From contig NW_024466307.1 of assembly GCF_017591425.1 (NCBI RefSeq), positions 6,401,001 through 6,465,000 on the forward strand: 64,000 nucleotides of DNA, read 5' to 3'. Shown here piece by piece: positions 47,586 to 58,598 of this stretch. Below the pieces are notes generated by a model. That model saw only the letters and a program-made list of their open reading frames with translations, was not told where the DNA came from and searched no databases. Origin of the DNA: Ochotona curzoniae (taxonomy: Eukaryota; Chordata; Mammalia; Lagomorpha; Ochotonidae). The position numbers and the translations under genes are program-made. Every line of letters starts with the position of its first letter. The first letter of the stretch is position 1.

Positions 47586-48654
47586 AGACAGGCCAGCCGT
47601 GGGGTAATTTTAGTCTGCTGATCATAGTTTTCACTGCGGAACAGTGGCAGGGTGTGGGCCTAAGGGTGGGGAACATCTTGTGGTTGAGCTCACCACAGGC
47701 AGTGTGGGGGCAGGGCCCAGGGAGGGCAGCAGGGTACTCAGAACCTGGAAGCTGGCCAGCCATGGCCATTAATTAACTCAAATGACTACATTTCAGAATT
47801 GGGGAGGTACAAAGTGCTTCAAGATTCCAAGAAAATGGACTTGAAGCTCCATCCTCCTGCAGTGCTTCAGTCGGCCATCTTATTGGCATGTCAGTCCCAC
47901 CTGTGTGTATGGCGGGCCTAGGGGAAGGGCAGCGATTACGACAACTGACAAGTGTGTGTAATGAGTGAGTTCAGTGAGACTGCAACATACAGTAAAGGCC
48001 GCGCCGTCTGTGTTCTGAACTGTCTGCGAAGAAGACACATCCCAACTCTGGACTTGAGCGCAGTATGGAATAGATACGACCTCATAAGGAAGGAAATGGA
48101 TTTCTAGGTGACACTGCAATGTTCTGGATGTCAGAGAGCCTGACAAAGGCCTCACCCTGGTCAGGGAGGTGGAGGGAGCCAGCGGTGACTAGCGATGCTG
48201 GTCAGTGTTGGAAGAAGCTTGTACTGCATTGAAGAGATTCCCATGGCCCAAGAGGGACGGAAGCCTGTTTTGAGACAACAGAGCTCAAGGTATTGCTGCC
48301 AATAACAGGAACAAAAAGCTAGAATGGACACCTGAAATGGCAGGAATGGCAATCATTATTTTTGTGTGTACTGCAGCCTGCAGAGGAAATAGTGTCTTCA
48401 CAGATAGGATATTTGGATTGTGCATAGGATACAGCTAAAACTATTAGGGAATTGATCAACTGATACTGCAATTGATCCTTGAAATAAAATCGTCAACATT
48501 AACCACATTTTGGTTTGTTCTCCAACTGTGACACTCATCAAAATAAAATTATCTCTAGACCTGATTTACAACATGGGTATAGTCTCATAGTTATTGTTTT
48601 GCTTAATTATCATTACCAAGAGACTCTTTTTAGAAGTCTCCTGACTTTTTAAAA
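47586..48654. other. Unassigned sequence with moderately raised CpG
   Basis: No gene recognised. 47910-48215 holds roughly a dozen CpGs, including GGCCGCGCCGTCTG, which is unusual for the window. It may be part of the adjoining L1-type insertion or an unrecognised repeat. No known block order was found. Confidence 0.35.
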
Positions 48655-48815
48655 TATATTTTCTTTTTTCATTAATATTATTTCCCACTATAGTTTTATA
48701 GCTAAAGGTATTGCCCCTCCGTTTTCCCATCCTCCCTCCCTCCCAATATGCCATCCCCACCACCATTTTCACCCGTATTATTATAATAGTATAGTCCTCC
48801 AGTAACACATTTGAA
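48655..48815 (-). mobile_element. Lagomorph L1 3'-UTR-type element, antisense part
   Basis: The minus strand carries a G-rich tract whose plus-strand complement is CCCATCCTCCCTCCCTCCC at 48726-48744 (four runs of three or more G on the minus strand). It is preceded on the minus strand by a segment whose complement is TATTATTATAATAGTATAGTCCTCCAGTAAC. The latter is the reverse complement of GTTGCTGAAGGACTATAGCATTATAATAA at 51823-51851, which shows family identity. Confidence 0.65.
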
Positions 48816-48829
48816 TGAAAGGATTCTAA

Positions 48830-48955
48830 ATGAAACTGTTAAATGTACCAGACAATGTGATGCCAGGTTTCCTACTATTGCCTATACCTACAATGCTATT
48901 AAATAGCACAATGTTGGACTTGTGACCGTTACCTAATATTTTTCTTGTAACTTGT
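48830..48955 (+). mobile_element. Lagomorph L1 3'-UTR-type element, inverted upstream part
   Basis: CTACTATTGCCTATACCTAC, TAGCACAATGTTGGACTTGTGACCGTTAC align in the same direction with CTACCATTGCCTGTATCGGC and GAGCAACATGCTGAACTTGTGGCTGTTGC at 51758-51828. In the family this segment lies immediately before the piece found antisense at 48655-48815, so one insertion has its two halves facing opposite ways. Confidence 0.65.
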
Positions 48956-49079
48956 AGTATATATAAAACTTGTATAATTCTTGCATAATTTTACAAGAGA
49001 GGGTCTTCATAGAAAGGAGTCCATGTTTAAATGCGAAGATAATTTGGGAAGATTTTAGAATTTGCAAAGATCTCTTCCT

Positions 49080-49378
49080 TTGGGGACAGGCAGTTGTCAT
49101 GAAGATTAAGCCATTGCCTAGGATGCACACATCCTGTCCTGGAGTGCCACGCTTTAAGTCCCAGCTCTGCTTATCATTCAGCTATTTTTGCTGTGCTCTC
49201 TGTGAGGTAGCATGTGATGGCTCAAGTAGGTGGGTCCATGCCATCTATAAGTAAAATCTGGACTGAATTTGGATTTAATCTTACCAAGCCCTGGCTGTTG
49301 TGGATAAATGGAAAATGAAACAGCATCTGGGTAATTCACTCTCTCTCTTGCTTCCTTTCAAATAAAATAAATAAATGG
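49080..49378 (+). mobile_element. CSINE, sense, old subfamily
   Basis: A degraded head (AGGCAGTTGTCATGAAGATTAAGCC), CACATCCTGTCCTGGAGTGCC, a GTGATGGCTCAAGTAGGTGGGTCC segment, TGGATAAATGG, a CTCTCTCTCTTGCTTCC run and AAATAAAATAAATAAATGG at the end. It is the same variant as the copy at 56.6-56.9 kb, with GATGGCTCAAGTA in place of the usual central block. Confidence 0.7.
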
Positions 49379-51110
49379 TGACTACTTAAAGAGAAGCTTC
49401 AAAAACATCTTGAAGGAGATTTTTGGGAAGATTGTTGGCTGTATTTAGGCGAAGGATAAAGGAGAAGCGTTCATTGTAGGTCTCCAGAGGCAGAACGAAG
49501 TAGAGTGAGGTCCCAGGGGATTTGTTCATGAAGAGGTACAAAAGGTGAATGGCTCAGACACTTTTTCCTCTTGTCTGTGTGTTTCCATGGCTCCAAAGGC
49601 AAATGTCAACTTTGGGATCAGAACTTTGTTTTAAGAACATCACTCCTGTAGAAGTATAGGAGACAGGTGGTGGAGGCTGGTGACACGCTCTGTTAGGAGA
49701 TTGTAAAAGATGCAGAGGATCTATATGGAAGAAGATGGAAAGGAATTACAAAGAGATGACAGATTGGAATGGAATGATGGAGACAGGCACACAGATGTCA
49801 CCTCGCTTCCTAACATGGGTTGGTTTGCAGCAGGAAGGGACAATCCCAGACAGGATGGTGGAGAAACTGACCTTGTGTGTGAGCAGCAAGCTCTCGTCAG
49901 AGCGTGCTTCCTCTGGTTTCTAGCAGGCAGGGTTCTAACCTGAATGTCTTCCGGGCGGGATGTGTTCTTGGGGAAATGTACTGTGATATAAATTTGGAGG
50001 ACAATTGTAAAAGGAAAAAAAAAAATAATTCAGGTACGGTATGCTAGCTACCTTGTGGCTTAATCAACTTTTGCCAAACTATAAATTTTCTTTTTCTAAC
50101 TCTCTCATTTTCTTTCATTCTGTGAAATATAACAATACCTAGCAGCACTTGGCTTTCTGTGTTGGGAGACAGACATTTTTCTTGTTAAAGATGATACATG
50201 CACTGTGCATTCCATTGCTTCTGAGAGAATAGAGTAGTATAAACCTTATGTTGTTCCATAAAATATATATTTTTAAATATCAATAGGGTAGAATGCTTCC
50301 TTCAACTTAAGGCTTTCTGTAAATGTTAGAACAAATATTCCAGGACCGGATTTGTTGAACGGTAAAGTCGGAATTTTCCATGCCTCAGTATCAAATTCTA
50401 TGACTTGAAGTTATCAGTTCAAAATGAATGAGGACCATTTGCTATTCATTTTTGTGAAGTGTGGACAGTGGTTTGATAAATGAACAAGGCTTTAGATAAT
50501 TTAAGTAAAATCCTTTTATGGGTAATACCTTGTGCGCTATAGAGACCAAAGTGAGTGACATTTTAGATAAAGGAAAAATGCATGTGAAACGTATTTGATG
50601 GAAAATTCTTTTGGCTGTGTTCTGGATCTAAAACTGTAATCATGCTAGATGAAACATATGTGTAGATCTAAGAAGAGCAAAGGAAAACCTGAATGAATGA
50701 ATGCTACAGAAATATAGTCATTGGGTTCTTAATCATACTGTTTTTTTTTTTCCTACAGGAGTAGAATCGTCCATAACAAAGTTAAAAATGGGACACTAAC
50801 TTTATTGAGGAGATTATGAAAATTTGTCTCTTTCTCTTTCTCATGCTTTCCAAACAAAACATCAAAGTCAATAAATAATAAAAAGGAAAATAACTGGAAA
50901 AACCAGGCTAACACTGTTGTTTGCAAAAGAAATACTTTTGCATTCAAAGAATATACGTCCAAAACATCATTCCTGTAAACATCTATGGAATGAACGCATT
51001 TACAGGTGTTCATTACAGTTTGATTTACATAGACATTTTGAGGAACTCTAGGACTTTGATTATGTGCCTGGGATTTTATTTACATAGACAGTAAAATAAG
51101 TGAAGTAGGA
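49379..51110. other. Unique sequence, nothing recognised
   Basis: No gene or repeat could be supported over 1.7 kb. Short A and T runs occur at 50016-50025 and 50741-50750. Confidence 0.45.
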
Positions 51111-51114
51111 AAAT

Positions 51115-51415
51115 GTGTCTCAGAAGCCTTCGAAGACAGAGTTACAGAGAGGGACAGTCACACTGACACACACAGAACTGTGTGTGCTGGTTCACTTCCC
51201 CGATGACCACAATGGTCAGGACTGAGCCAGAAGTAGTTTCTGGGTCTCTACCTGGCTTCGGAAGCCCAAACACTTGGCCATCTTGCACTGATTTTCCCAG
51301 GCCATTAACAGGGAGATGGATTGAGAAGAGGAGCAACTGGGATACAAACTGGCACCCATACGGGATGCTGGCATTGCAGGCAGCAGCTAGACCTGTGCTG
51401 CCACAAGGTCAGATA
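51115..51415 (-). mobile_element. CSINE, antisense, diverged
   Basis: GACAGAGTTACAGAGAGGGACAG, CTGGTTCACTTCCCCGATGACCACAATGGTC, GGGTCTCTACCTGGC, TTTTCCCAGGCCATTAACAGGGAGATGGATTGAGAAG and CCCATACGGGATGCTGGCATTGCAGGCAGCAGC follow the antisense SINE order. A 132-codon frame (51321-51719) runs out of this SINE and into the next repeat and is not a gene. Confidence 0.85.
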
Positions 51416-51689
51416 CATCACAAGTATCTTAAATACAAGATATCGCACCGTGTCTAGAAGCAGAACAGGCTGCTTTTCAGACACACTAAAGAGGAACATC
51501 GACAGGGACTATGCCATGGTCACCATGTTTGAGGCCTTGAACCCTGACTCAAGGAATACAAAGGGTGCTTGCTGCTTGTCCAGCTTGTGGGCAGAAGTGC
51601 TACCTTGTGACGTTCTAGGTGGAATCATTGGAGCTGGAGGCCTGAGGACCCATTCAGGCAAGGGTATCTCAGATTTACTTGGCTATGGG

Positions 51690-51910
51690 GTCACGCCTAA
51701 GTTATCATGTATTGATTAAAACAGGAAAGCTATGAGATATATTGATACTAGGTTTGCTACCATTGCCTGTATCGGCAGTGCCCTGACACGCTTACAGAGC
51801 AACATGCTGAACTTGTGGCTGTTGCTGAAGGACTATAGCATTATAATAATGCAAGGTGGATGGAAGTGGAGGAAGTGGAGATGAAAGGGGGAATCCTTAC
51901 ACTCTGTATC
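51690..51910 (+). mobile_element. Lagomorph L1 3'-UTR-type element, sense
   Basis: TGATACTAGGTTTGCTACCATTGCC, ATGCTGAACTTGTGGCTGTTGCTGAAGGACTATAGC and a purine-rich tract (GGTGGATGGAAGTGGAGGAAGTGGAG) are shared with the antisense copy at 11930-12330 and the rearranged copy at 48655-48955. The limits are approximate; the element may begin as early as 51460. Confidence 0.6.
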
Positions 51911-52480
51911 ATGGAAAAGGAAAAAGAGAGAGATGTTGCAGACCTTGATCAAAGAAGGATTCTCAAACCACCTCCCATCAGATTGAAAGCCTGCCCGAAA
52001 TAGCCAAAAAGCATTCATATGTGTGCCATTGCTTCGCAGCACCACAAATTCAGTTTTAATTAATAATTAGAAACCCAGCAATTTCTATGTTAATTGAAAT
52101 ATAAAACCAGATTTTATTCAATCTGCATGTTAATCTTTCTATGATATTCCTTTCATCTTGCTAAATGCTATGAAAAAATCTTAGAAATAGATTGAGTAGA
52201 AAAAGGAAAAGAATAAGAACTATATTTTGTAATATTCAGATGATCTTAAATTAACTGGCCTAAGACTCGTTAATTATTCTACTCAGAAATAGGAAATAAA
52301 ATGAAATTTATCCTCATTTTAAAATATTTGGATTTGTGCACATGTTTGTGTTTATTTAGACATGATTTAAAACCCTCATCCACCCCATTTGGAGGAGTGA
52401 TCTCTCTCTGTTCCTCTCCTTTAAAACAAATAAAAATAACCTTTAGAAAGTCACAAGGTCATCCTCCCTTTAACTTCTGA
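51911..52480. other. Unique AT-rich sequence
   Basis: No gene recognised. 52380-52440 (a CTCTCTCTGTTCCTCTCC run followed by AAACAAATAAAAATAA) looks like the isolated tail of a SINE. Confidence 0.4.
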
Positions 52481-52619
52481 ATGTTCTTAACAGCAGAGAG
52501 TTGCATGAGGATTGTAGTTGCCCCCATTTTTCTTCAACATCTCTGTATGTTAGTCATACATGAAATACATGTAGAGGCAGCATTAGTGTTGGTTCTGTGT
52601 GTCTTGCGAGGCAGGAGCA

Positions 52620-52621
<2 letters not shown>

Positions 52622-52667
<46 letters not shown>
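52622..52667 (+). repeat. GT dinucleotide microsatellite
   Basis: Twenty-three uninterrupted GT units, followed at once by ACACAC, so the end can fold back on itself. It is likely to vary in length between individuals. Confidence 0.98.
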
Positions 52668-52669
<2 letters not shown>

Positions 52670-52977
52670 ACACGCAAGCACACCCCGGCCTTGAGGATCA
52701 AAGTTTGGGAACTGCTTGCTGCTTGTAGTGCAGAAAGCAGCACTCTGTAGCACCATGCATTATGTAGTCATAACATGCAAGAATACCGTAAAACAAGAGG
52801 CAGGCAGACCCTCTGGAGACAGGCAGTAGACAGCGCTAGTGCTTCCTTAAAGTTCACCTTCGCTGCTGCCTGCCCTTATCAAGGGGCTGCTGCTAAAAGC
52901 CACCCAAGTGACGAGAGGTCCTGTGAAAGGGGAACTTTTGCACCAAGCAACACTGCTTGAGCAAAAGATAAGACTAT

Positions 52978-53296
52978 GGGGCCCAGAGCGGTAGCCCAGT
53001 GGCTTAAGTCCTTGCCTTGCTGGAGCCAGGATCCTATATGGGTGCTAGTTCCAATACTGGAGGGCTCTGCTTCCCATCCAGCTCCCTGCTTGTGGTCTGG
53101 GAAAGCAGTCGCAGGCAGCTCAAGGCCTTGGGACAGTGCACCCTTGTGGGAGACTTGGAAGAAGCTCCTGGCTCCTGTCTTTGGATCAGCTCAGCTCCAG
53201 CCGTTGTGGCCACTTGGGAAGATCATTCTCTCTCTGTTTTTCGTTCTCTTTGTATATATGACTTTCCAATAAAAAAAAAAAAATCTTAAAAAAAGA
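52978..53296 (+). mobile_element. CSINE, sense
   Basis: GGGGCCCAGAGCGGTAGCCCAGTGGCTTAAGTCCTTG, AGGATCCTATATGGGTGCTAG, CTTCCCATCCAGCTCCCTGCTTGTGGTCTGGGAAAGCAG, GAAGCTCCTGGCTCCTG, the pyrimidine tract and AATAAA plus a long A run give a nearly complete, fairly young copy. Two overlapping frames across it (90-98 codons) are SINE sequence. Confidence 0.95.
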
Positions 53297-53499
53297 ACCT
53301 AGGAGTACTGCTGTTCTATCTCCAGTCATGTGACACATTTGGGGAAGGGGGTCTTCTAGGAAAAGGGAGTCTTCTTGGCCATTGGAGGTGTGGGGGTGTC
53401 AAGGAAGGAAGCAGGAAGATGATGACAATGATGAGCAAAATGATAATGATGAACTGAATGTTTCCTTCTGATGGAAAAGAACAAAAAATTCACACTACA

Positions 53500-53790
53500 G
53501 GAAATCCAGGGTGGGTAATATTCCAGATATATCTGAATCTTGGCCATCTTGGTCTTCCCAGCAAGGATTCTTTTTTTGACTGTAGAGTACTCCATCATGC
53601 ATACATACCGACTTTCCTTTATCGTGTCAGAAGTTGATGGACTAATAGTTGATTCTATATGTTGACTATTGTGACTTGAGCTGCTACAAACAGGCTGATA
53701 CAGATAACTTTTCACATGCTGATGAGTATCTTTCTACTTGAAGTTCCCTGATATTATGGTTTCAACAGCTTTTTGGATTCCTTTTCTAGT
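53500..53790 (-). mobile_element. L1 3' end relic, antisense
   Basis: GTAGAGTACTCCATCATGCATACATACCGACTTTCCTTTATC, AGAAGTTGATGGACTAATAGTTGATTCTATATGTTGACTATTGTGACTTGAGCTGC and CATGCTGATGAGTATCTTTC reproduce the antisense end of L1 ORF2. The copy is old. The sequence at 53420-53500 may be its 3' UTR. Confidence 0.8.
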
Positions 53791-55039
53791 TTTGTTTGCT
53801 TTTCCGTTTTTGTGTTTTGAAACCTTATCTTTCCCATATGGCTCCCCTATATCCCTGCTCCCTGCAAACTCACACCATTTAATGCGGAGCTTTCTTCTTT
53901 GCCATGGCTTCTGATGGCAGCCATGGTCTCTGGCTATCTGCTGAGCAGTCAGAGGATCACCCTTGGCAGTAGTAAGCAGGGAACTGGAAAAATCAGTGTC
54001 TTGCTTAATATTCTCTAAAGTTACTCTTCCACTATTTTAGAAAAAAAAAATCTCTGAAAAAGATCTGAAAAATAAATATAATCAGTTTTCAGCTCTGAGC
54101 GTTCATGATATTTTATCAGGATGTTGCTGTATATTCCAACCAGTTGCACACAGATTGCATTTAACTATGAACCAAGCATAGTCTGTCTGTTGTTCTCAGC
54201 CTGGAAGCCTAGTGCATTTCTTGGGTTTTTTGACTAACAAAAGAATATGTTACTGGTTCTTGACCTTGCAGCTAAAGTGCAGAAAAGAAGGCTAGGAGGG
54301 AATGAAATGTGTAGTCTCAGCAAGATGGCTTAGGAAGACCATGTCCTTGGTAGGGGCAGAAGTCTGCTTTCTGCGGCTGTTCAAACTCAAAGGTTAGATG
54401 ACGGATAGTGTGTTGTGCGGAGGCTTTTGTGGTTCAGGTTCACACTATCAAACTCTCCAAATGACACCAATACACAGCTGATAAGAAACCTTAATGGACT
54501 TTTCATATCTGTGCAGCAACCAGGACATACACCATGTATGGTTATAAGATTGTTACCTGTAAAACTTTGCTCTGATAACGCAACTTCCTGTGAAGTGATG
54601 GGTTGCAGCAACTGCTTCCAGCTTCACATCGCCTTTACCACAGGAATTTTTCCTGCAAAATGTCACTTTTCTAAAAGTTCACAATTGTAAAATCCTCCTG
54701 ATTGTCTTAATGGAGTTGTTATTCAGTGTATTGATTATTCTATAGAAAATAAAAAATAATGGATATTTAAGCAGTAAATCAGAACAAAGATGGAAATAGC
54801 ATATGAAAATTGGTTTTTAGAAGCACTTCATTATGTGTTTACAGTCAAACATTTGAAAATGTTCCTTTTGAAATTAACATTTAACTTTGGAGGACATTGG
54901 TCAATATAATCACCTTCATATTTATCTTTTGCTTTTAGTGATCTATTTTCAGTATCTCAAACCAATAGATAGCCTCAATCTTCATGTTTCTTGACCTGAA
55001 TTTTCAAACCTTTGGGTATATCCATCTGTGTGGCACGCC
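53791..55039. other. Unassigned sequence, possibly more L1 debris at the left
   Basis: 53791-54000 continues in a style compatible with the L1 relic, but no block can be placed. The rest is unique and without a recognisable gene. Confidence 0.4.
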
Positions 55040-55837
55040 TAGAGACTTGCCTCTCAAACTAAGTATTCTCAAACATATTCTTAATGCTTTCTCCTCTTTC
55101 AAAAACTCCCAGTGGTGTATCTTTCCTAAGCCTCTGGTATTTTATCACTGAATTCTGAGTCACTCATCCTTGATGGAGCGTTGCCTGTTTGTTCCCCCAT
55201 CTCTTCTTCTGCATGTCTGGGTACTCAGTCCCATGTGTTTTCATGACCTGTCAGTTCTTTATCCAACATTTGTCCCTTTCTTTCCATTCCTACTTCCATA
55301 ATTTTCCTGAATTCTGCCAGGTTTGTTTTTGATTTCCTAGCATGGATTTAAATGTCATTATCTCTTTTCTGATTAGCCTATATGATGTGTCCAGGTAACG
55401 TATATCTAAATTTTCAAAAAAAGAAAGAAGAAAAAAAATGGGAAAAGGAAGACTTTAATAATCCCTCTTCTGTACCGAATAAAAACAGATTACCCGAGGC
55501 TGGCGCTCAAGACCTTCCTCACCTGGTCTGTGTGTTCCTTCCCAGGACTGATACCCACAGTTTCCGTTCCTGGATTCGGAAGCCCAGCCACACGGGGCTG
55601 TTGCTGTTCTGCATGTCCTGGGCTTCCTTGTCACCAACTCTACATGTGGAATTCTTCCCCAGAACTGTCACTGAGAGCCTATCTGTCCATCATGGCACAA
55701 CATCCCTGTCTCTTTTCCAATAAGACAGCATCTGTCCACCATTTCTACTGGATTATAAATTGTATGTCATAGGTTGTCTGGACATATCTTGCATCCCTCA
55801 CCGGAACTATAGTCGATGCTAAATAAATCCTTGTCAG
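55040..55837 (+). mobile_element. L2 LINE 3' end
   Basis: The right part is typical of the L2 terminus: TGGATTATAAATTGTATGTC, a CATATCTTGCATCCC segment and CGATGCTAAATAAATCC at the very end. Upstream, a CAAGACCTTCCTCACCTGGTCTG segment and a TTGCTGTTCTGCATGTCCTGG segment match the L2 ORF end. The left limit is uncertain (55040 to about 55470). L2 is an ancient LINE, inactive in placentals. A 113-codon frame (55382-55723) is a by-product. Confidence 0.65.
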
Positions 55838-56147
55838 GGGCCCGGTGTGATAGCCTAGTGATAGTCTTCGCCTTGCATGTGCTGAAATCCCAAATGGGTG
55901 CTGGTTCGTGTCCCAGTTGCTCCACTCCCCATTCAGCTCTCTGCTTATGGTCTGAGAAAGCAGTGGTGGACAGTCTAAAACTTTGGGACCAGGCACTCGT
56001 ATGGGAGACCAGGAAGAAGCTTCTGGCTCTTGGCTTCGGATCAGCTCAGCCTCAGCCTTTGCATCCACTTGGGGATTAATCCAGTAGAAGGAAGATCTTT
56101 CCATCTCCTTCTCTCTGTATAACTGCTTTTCCAATAAAAGATAAAGT
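55838..56147 (+). mobile_element. CSINE, sense, with perfect 17-bp target-site duplication
   Basis: GGGGCCCGGTGTGATAGCCTAGTG, CAAATGGGTGCTGGTTCGTGTCCC, CTCTGCTTATGGTCTGAGAAAGCAG, GGAAGAAGCTTCTGGCTCTTGGCTTCGGATCAGC and a CTCCTTCTCTCTGTATAAC tail. AAATAAATCCTTGTCAG is present at 55821-55837 and 56148-56164 without a mismatch. The insertion hit the A-rich end of the L2 copy. Confidence 0.97.
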
Positions 56148-56194
56148 AAATAAATCCTTGTCAGATAATTAAAAGCAATTTTAAGAGACATTTT

Positions 56195-56435
56195 AAAGGT
56201 ATTTATTTATTTAAAGACAGAATTACAGAAAGGGAGAGAATTGAGAACAGGAATCTTCCATCTGTTGGTTTACTCTCATGTTCCCAAGCACTTGGGCTGT
56301 TGTCTTCTGCTTTCACAAGCACATTTGTAGAGAGCTGGATTGGAGGTGGAACAGGTGAGTTTCAAACTGGTTCCTATCTGAGATCCTGCATTGCTAGTAG
56401 TGGCTTAATCAGCTATGCTGCAAGAGGACTATAAA
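56195..56435 (-). mobile_element. CSINE, antisense, diverged
   Basis: GGTATTTATTTATTTAAAGACAG, GAATCTTCCATCTGTTGGTTTACTC, CTTCTGCTTTCACAAGCACATTTG, GAGAGCTGGATTGGAGGTGG and a TCAGCTATGCTGCAAGAGG head in antisense order. It lies 48 bp from the sense SINE to its left. Confidence 0.8.
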
Positions 56436-56635
56436 AGACATTCTTTAGGAAACCAATTTATCTGTGTTATTCCTGGTAGCCCTCACTGAAGAACGCACTC
56501 ATAGTTGCCTTGCTCTTTTCATGGTGATGCTTACTTGAACATGTATGCCTGACACTGCATTCAAATTGCACATCATTCATTCCGCAGTCTTTGGGATGGC
56601 TTAGGAAAGAAGCGATTAACAATTGGTCAGTGAAA

Positions 56636-56938
56636 AGGAGGTGAGGCAAGGTGTATGGCTTAATGGTATCTACTTGCACCTTCTGTTGGAGTGCCTGAGT
56701 TCAATACCTGCCTCTGCTTCCCTACTCAAGCAGTGTGCTTCTGCGGATTCCCACAGTCATGATGGCTCGAGTAACTTGCTTGTTGCCTCCCATGTGGGAG
56801 ACTTGGACTGGCTTCCAGGCTCCTAGCTGCAGCCCGGAACCACGCCCCACTGTTTCATGCAATTAGAGAATGAACCATGAGGTGGAATTTCTCTCTTGCT
56901 GTCATTCTTTGCCTCTCAAGCGAATTGAAAAAATTCAT
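56636..56938 (+). mobile_element. CSINE, sense, older variant
   Basis: GGTGTATGGCTTAATGGTATC, TGGAGTGCCTGAGTTCAATACC, GATGGCTCGAGTAACTTGC, CTCCCATGTGGGAGACTTGGACTGGC and a tail with CTCTCTTGCTGTCATTC and CAAGCGAATTGAAAA. The central block GATGGCTCGAGTA groups it with the copy at 49.1-49.4 kb. Confidence 0.75.
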
Positions 56939-57320
56939 GACTATCAGTATGTCAAAAGTTATTTCTTCTTTTGTTATTATGAACTAATTTTTAAAAAGTC
57001 AATTTCCTGCAGTCTCAGGTTGGGCTTTAGTTACAAAAAGGCTAAATACTGGATATATGTACCCCTTCTGAAGGTTACTTTGAGCATCATTATTATGTTA
57101 CTAACTGTCATGAACAGAAGAAGCTAATACCATTTTAGAAGTCTGAGAACACTAATTTTAATATTTGTTTGAAAATTTCCCCACATAAATATATGATCAC
57201 ACATAGGAGAAATTTTTTAAGGTTCAGTATGTTAGTTTTCTATCTCACTGTAATCCAATTTATTCTTAATTGTAAACCAACCATTAAAAATTGACTATTT
57301 TTCAGTTTTACAGTTATTTT
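56939..57320. other. Unique AT-rich sequence, nothing recognised
   Basis: No gene or repeat could be supported. Confidence 0.45.
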
Positions 57321-57321
57321 C

Positions 57322-57468
57322 TTATCACCTTGGGCACGTCATGTAGTCTACCTGAGCTCATTTTCTGAGTTTATGGGTTGCTAAAATGACAGTAACAATT
57401 ACCATCTTAGAGAGGTATTATAAAAGTTAAATGAAGCCACGTATTGACCTAATTTTTAAGTCACAAAT
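57322..57468 (+). mobile_element. MIR SINE relic
   Basis: CACCTTGGGCACGTCATGTAGTCTACCTGAGCTCATTTTCTGAG, a TGACAGTAACAATTACCATC stretch and TTATAAAAGTTAAATGAAGCCACGTA match the 3' half of MIR in order. Confidence 0.7.
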
Positions 57469-58598
57469 TGTCCTAAAAATAGTTATGCAAATATATATAC
57501 ACATATGCATATGTGAACAGCTTATTACTAACACCCAGCTATGAGTAGCCTGTGAACTCTTGCATTTTTTAGTCAATATACTCTCAGACCCACGACCCGT
57601 GGAGTGATGTCGGGAGCTTGTGCATCCACATAAGAACCAAGCATCCCATTTAGAGCTATTTACTGGGATATATGCAACGTAAGTGCAGTGCTGTTTTTCA
57701 AACGTATATGTAAGTTTTGATGATTACAAAGCACACTTTCTGTTAAAACTACTACTCTATTTGAGTTTTCTAATAATCACTTTGTTTCCCCCATAGAATC
57801 CCGTGTGTGCTACCAAGCTATGTTTATTATCTTACGAGCAAAGGTCTTGAAAGTTCGCTATTAAAATGGGGTCCTAGTTGTTGAAACATTTGGCAACAAC
57901 TGCTGCACTGTTCAGGAACCCAAAAAGAACCATTCCGTAGTGTTGGAAAAATTTATGGACTAATTTACATATAATAGACTGTGAAATATGCTGTGCTTTT
58001 GGCTATGCAATGTCTATAAAGGAAGTGTTTTGTTACATAATGGTCTATATGTGCCATGACCTCTAGAGTCCACTTGTAATAATTCACTTGTCCAAAAAAT
58101 TTTCTTCGCATAAATACATAAGTGAAGGAAAAAAAATGTAATTCAAGTCTCGGCCTCCGTCAAGTTACTTTAGAAACAAATGTTGGCTAAGGAATTGCTG
58201 TAGTATTAGAAGCTGTGGTCTGCACATGCAAAACAAATAATTATTATACGAAAAATTATAGTTTCTAAAACATTTGTTTCTCATCTGGCATCAAATAAAG
58301 TTTAATTGCAAGTTGTTTTATGTCATTTTCTCTTGGGGATATGTTTTCCCAAAGATATTCAGGAGGCTCGTATGCATACACATCTCATTATTTCTCAGTA
58401 GGGTTCATGCTTGTACCACCTACTCAGGATTGGAAATACAAACTTCAGTGTCTCTGATTTAGGCTTGTCTTGGGCTTTTAGAACAATCTAATTCTTATTT
58501 TGCTACATGGTTCTGTAGGCTGTTTAAAAATGAGGTTGCAAATTGCCAAAAAAAACAAACAACCCAACCAAAACCTTTCATGACTCTCTACAGTTTCT
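57469..58598. other. Unique AT-rich sequence, nothing recognised
   Basis: No gene or repeat could be supported. A short ATATATATACACATATGCATATG patch lies at 57491-57513. Confidence 0.45.

Noticed and set aside
47385..47769. Serine/leucine-rich minus-strand frames
   Set aside because: They run through the GA-rich tract and have no recognisable domain.
51321..51719. 132-codon plus-strand open frame
   Set aside because: It begins within an antisense SINE and continues into an L1 3'-end repeat, so it is not a gene.
52481..52750. Open frames on both strands with Val-Cys and Thr-His runs
   Set aside because: They are translations of the GT microsatellite.
55745..56191. 148-codon minus-strand open frame
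   Set aside because: It is the reverse complement of a sense CSINE plus the end of an L2 copy.
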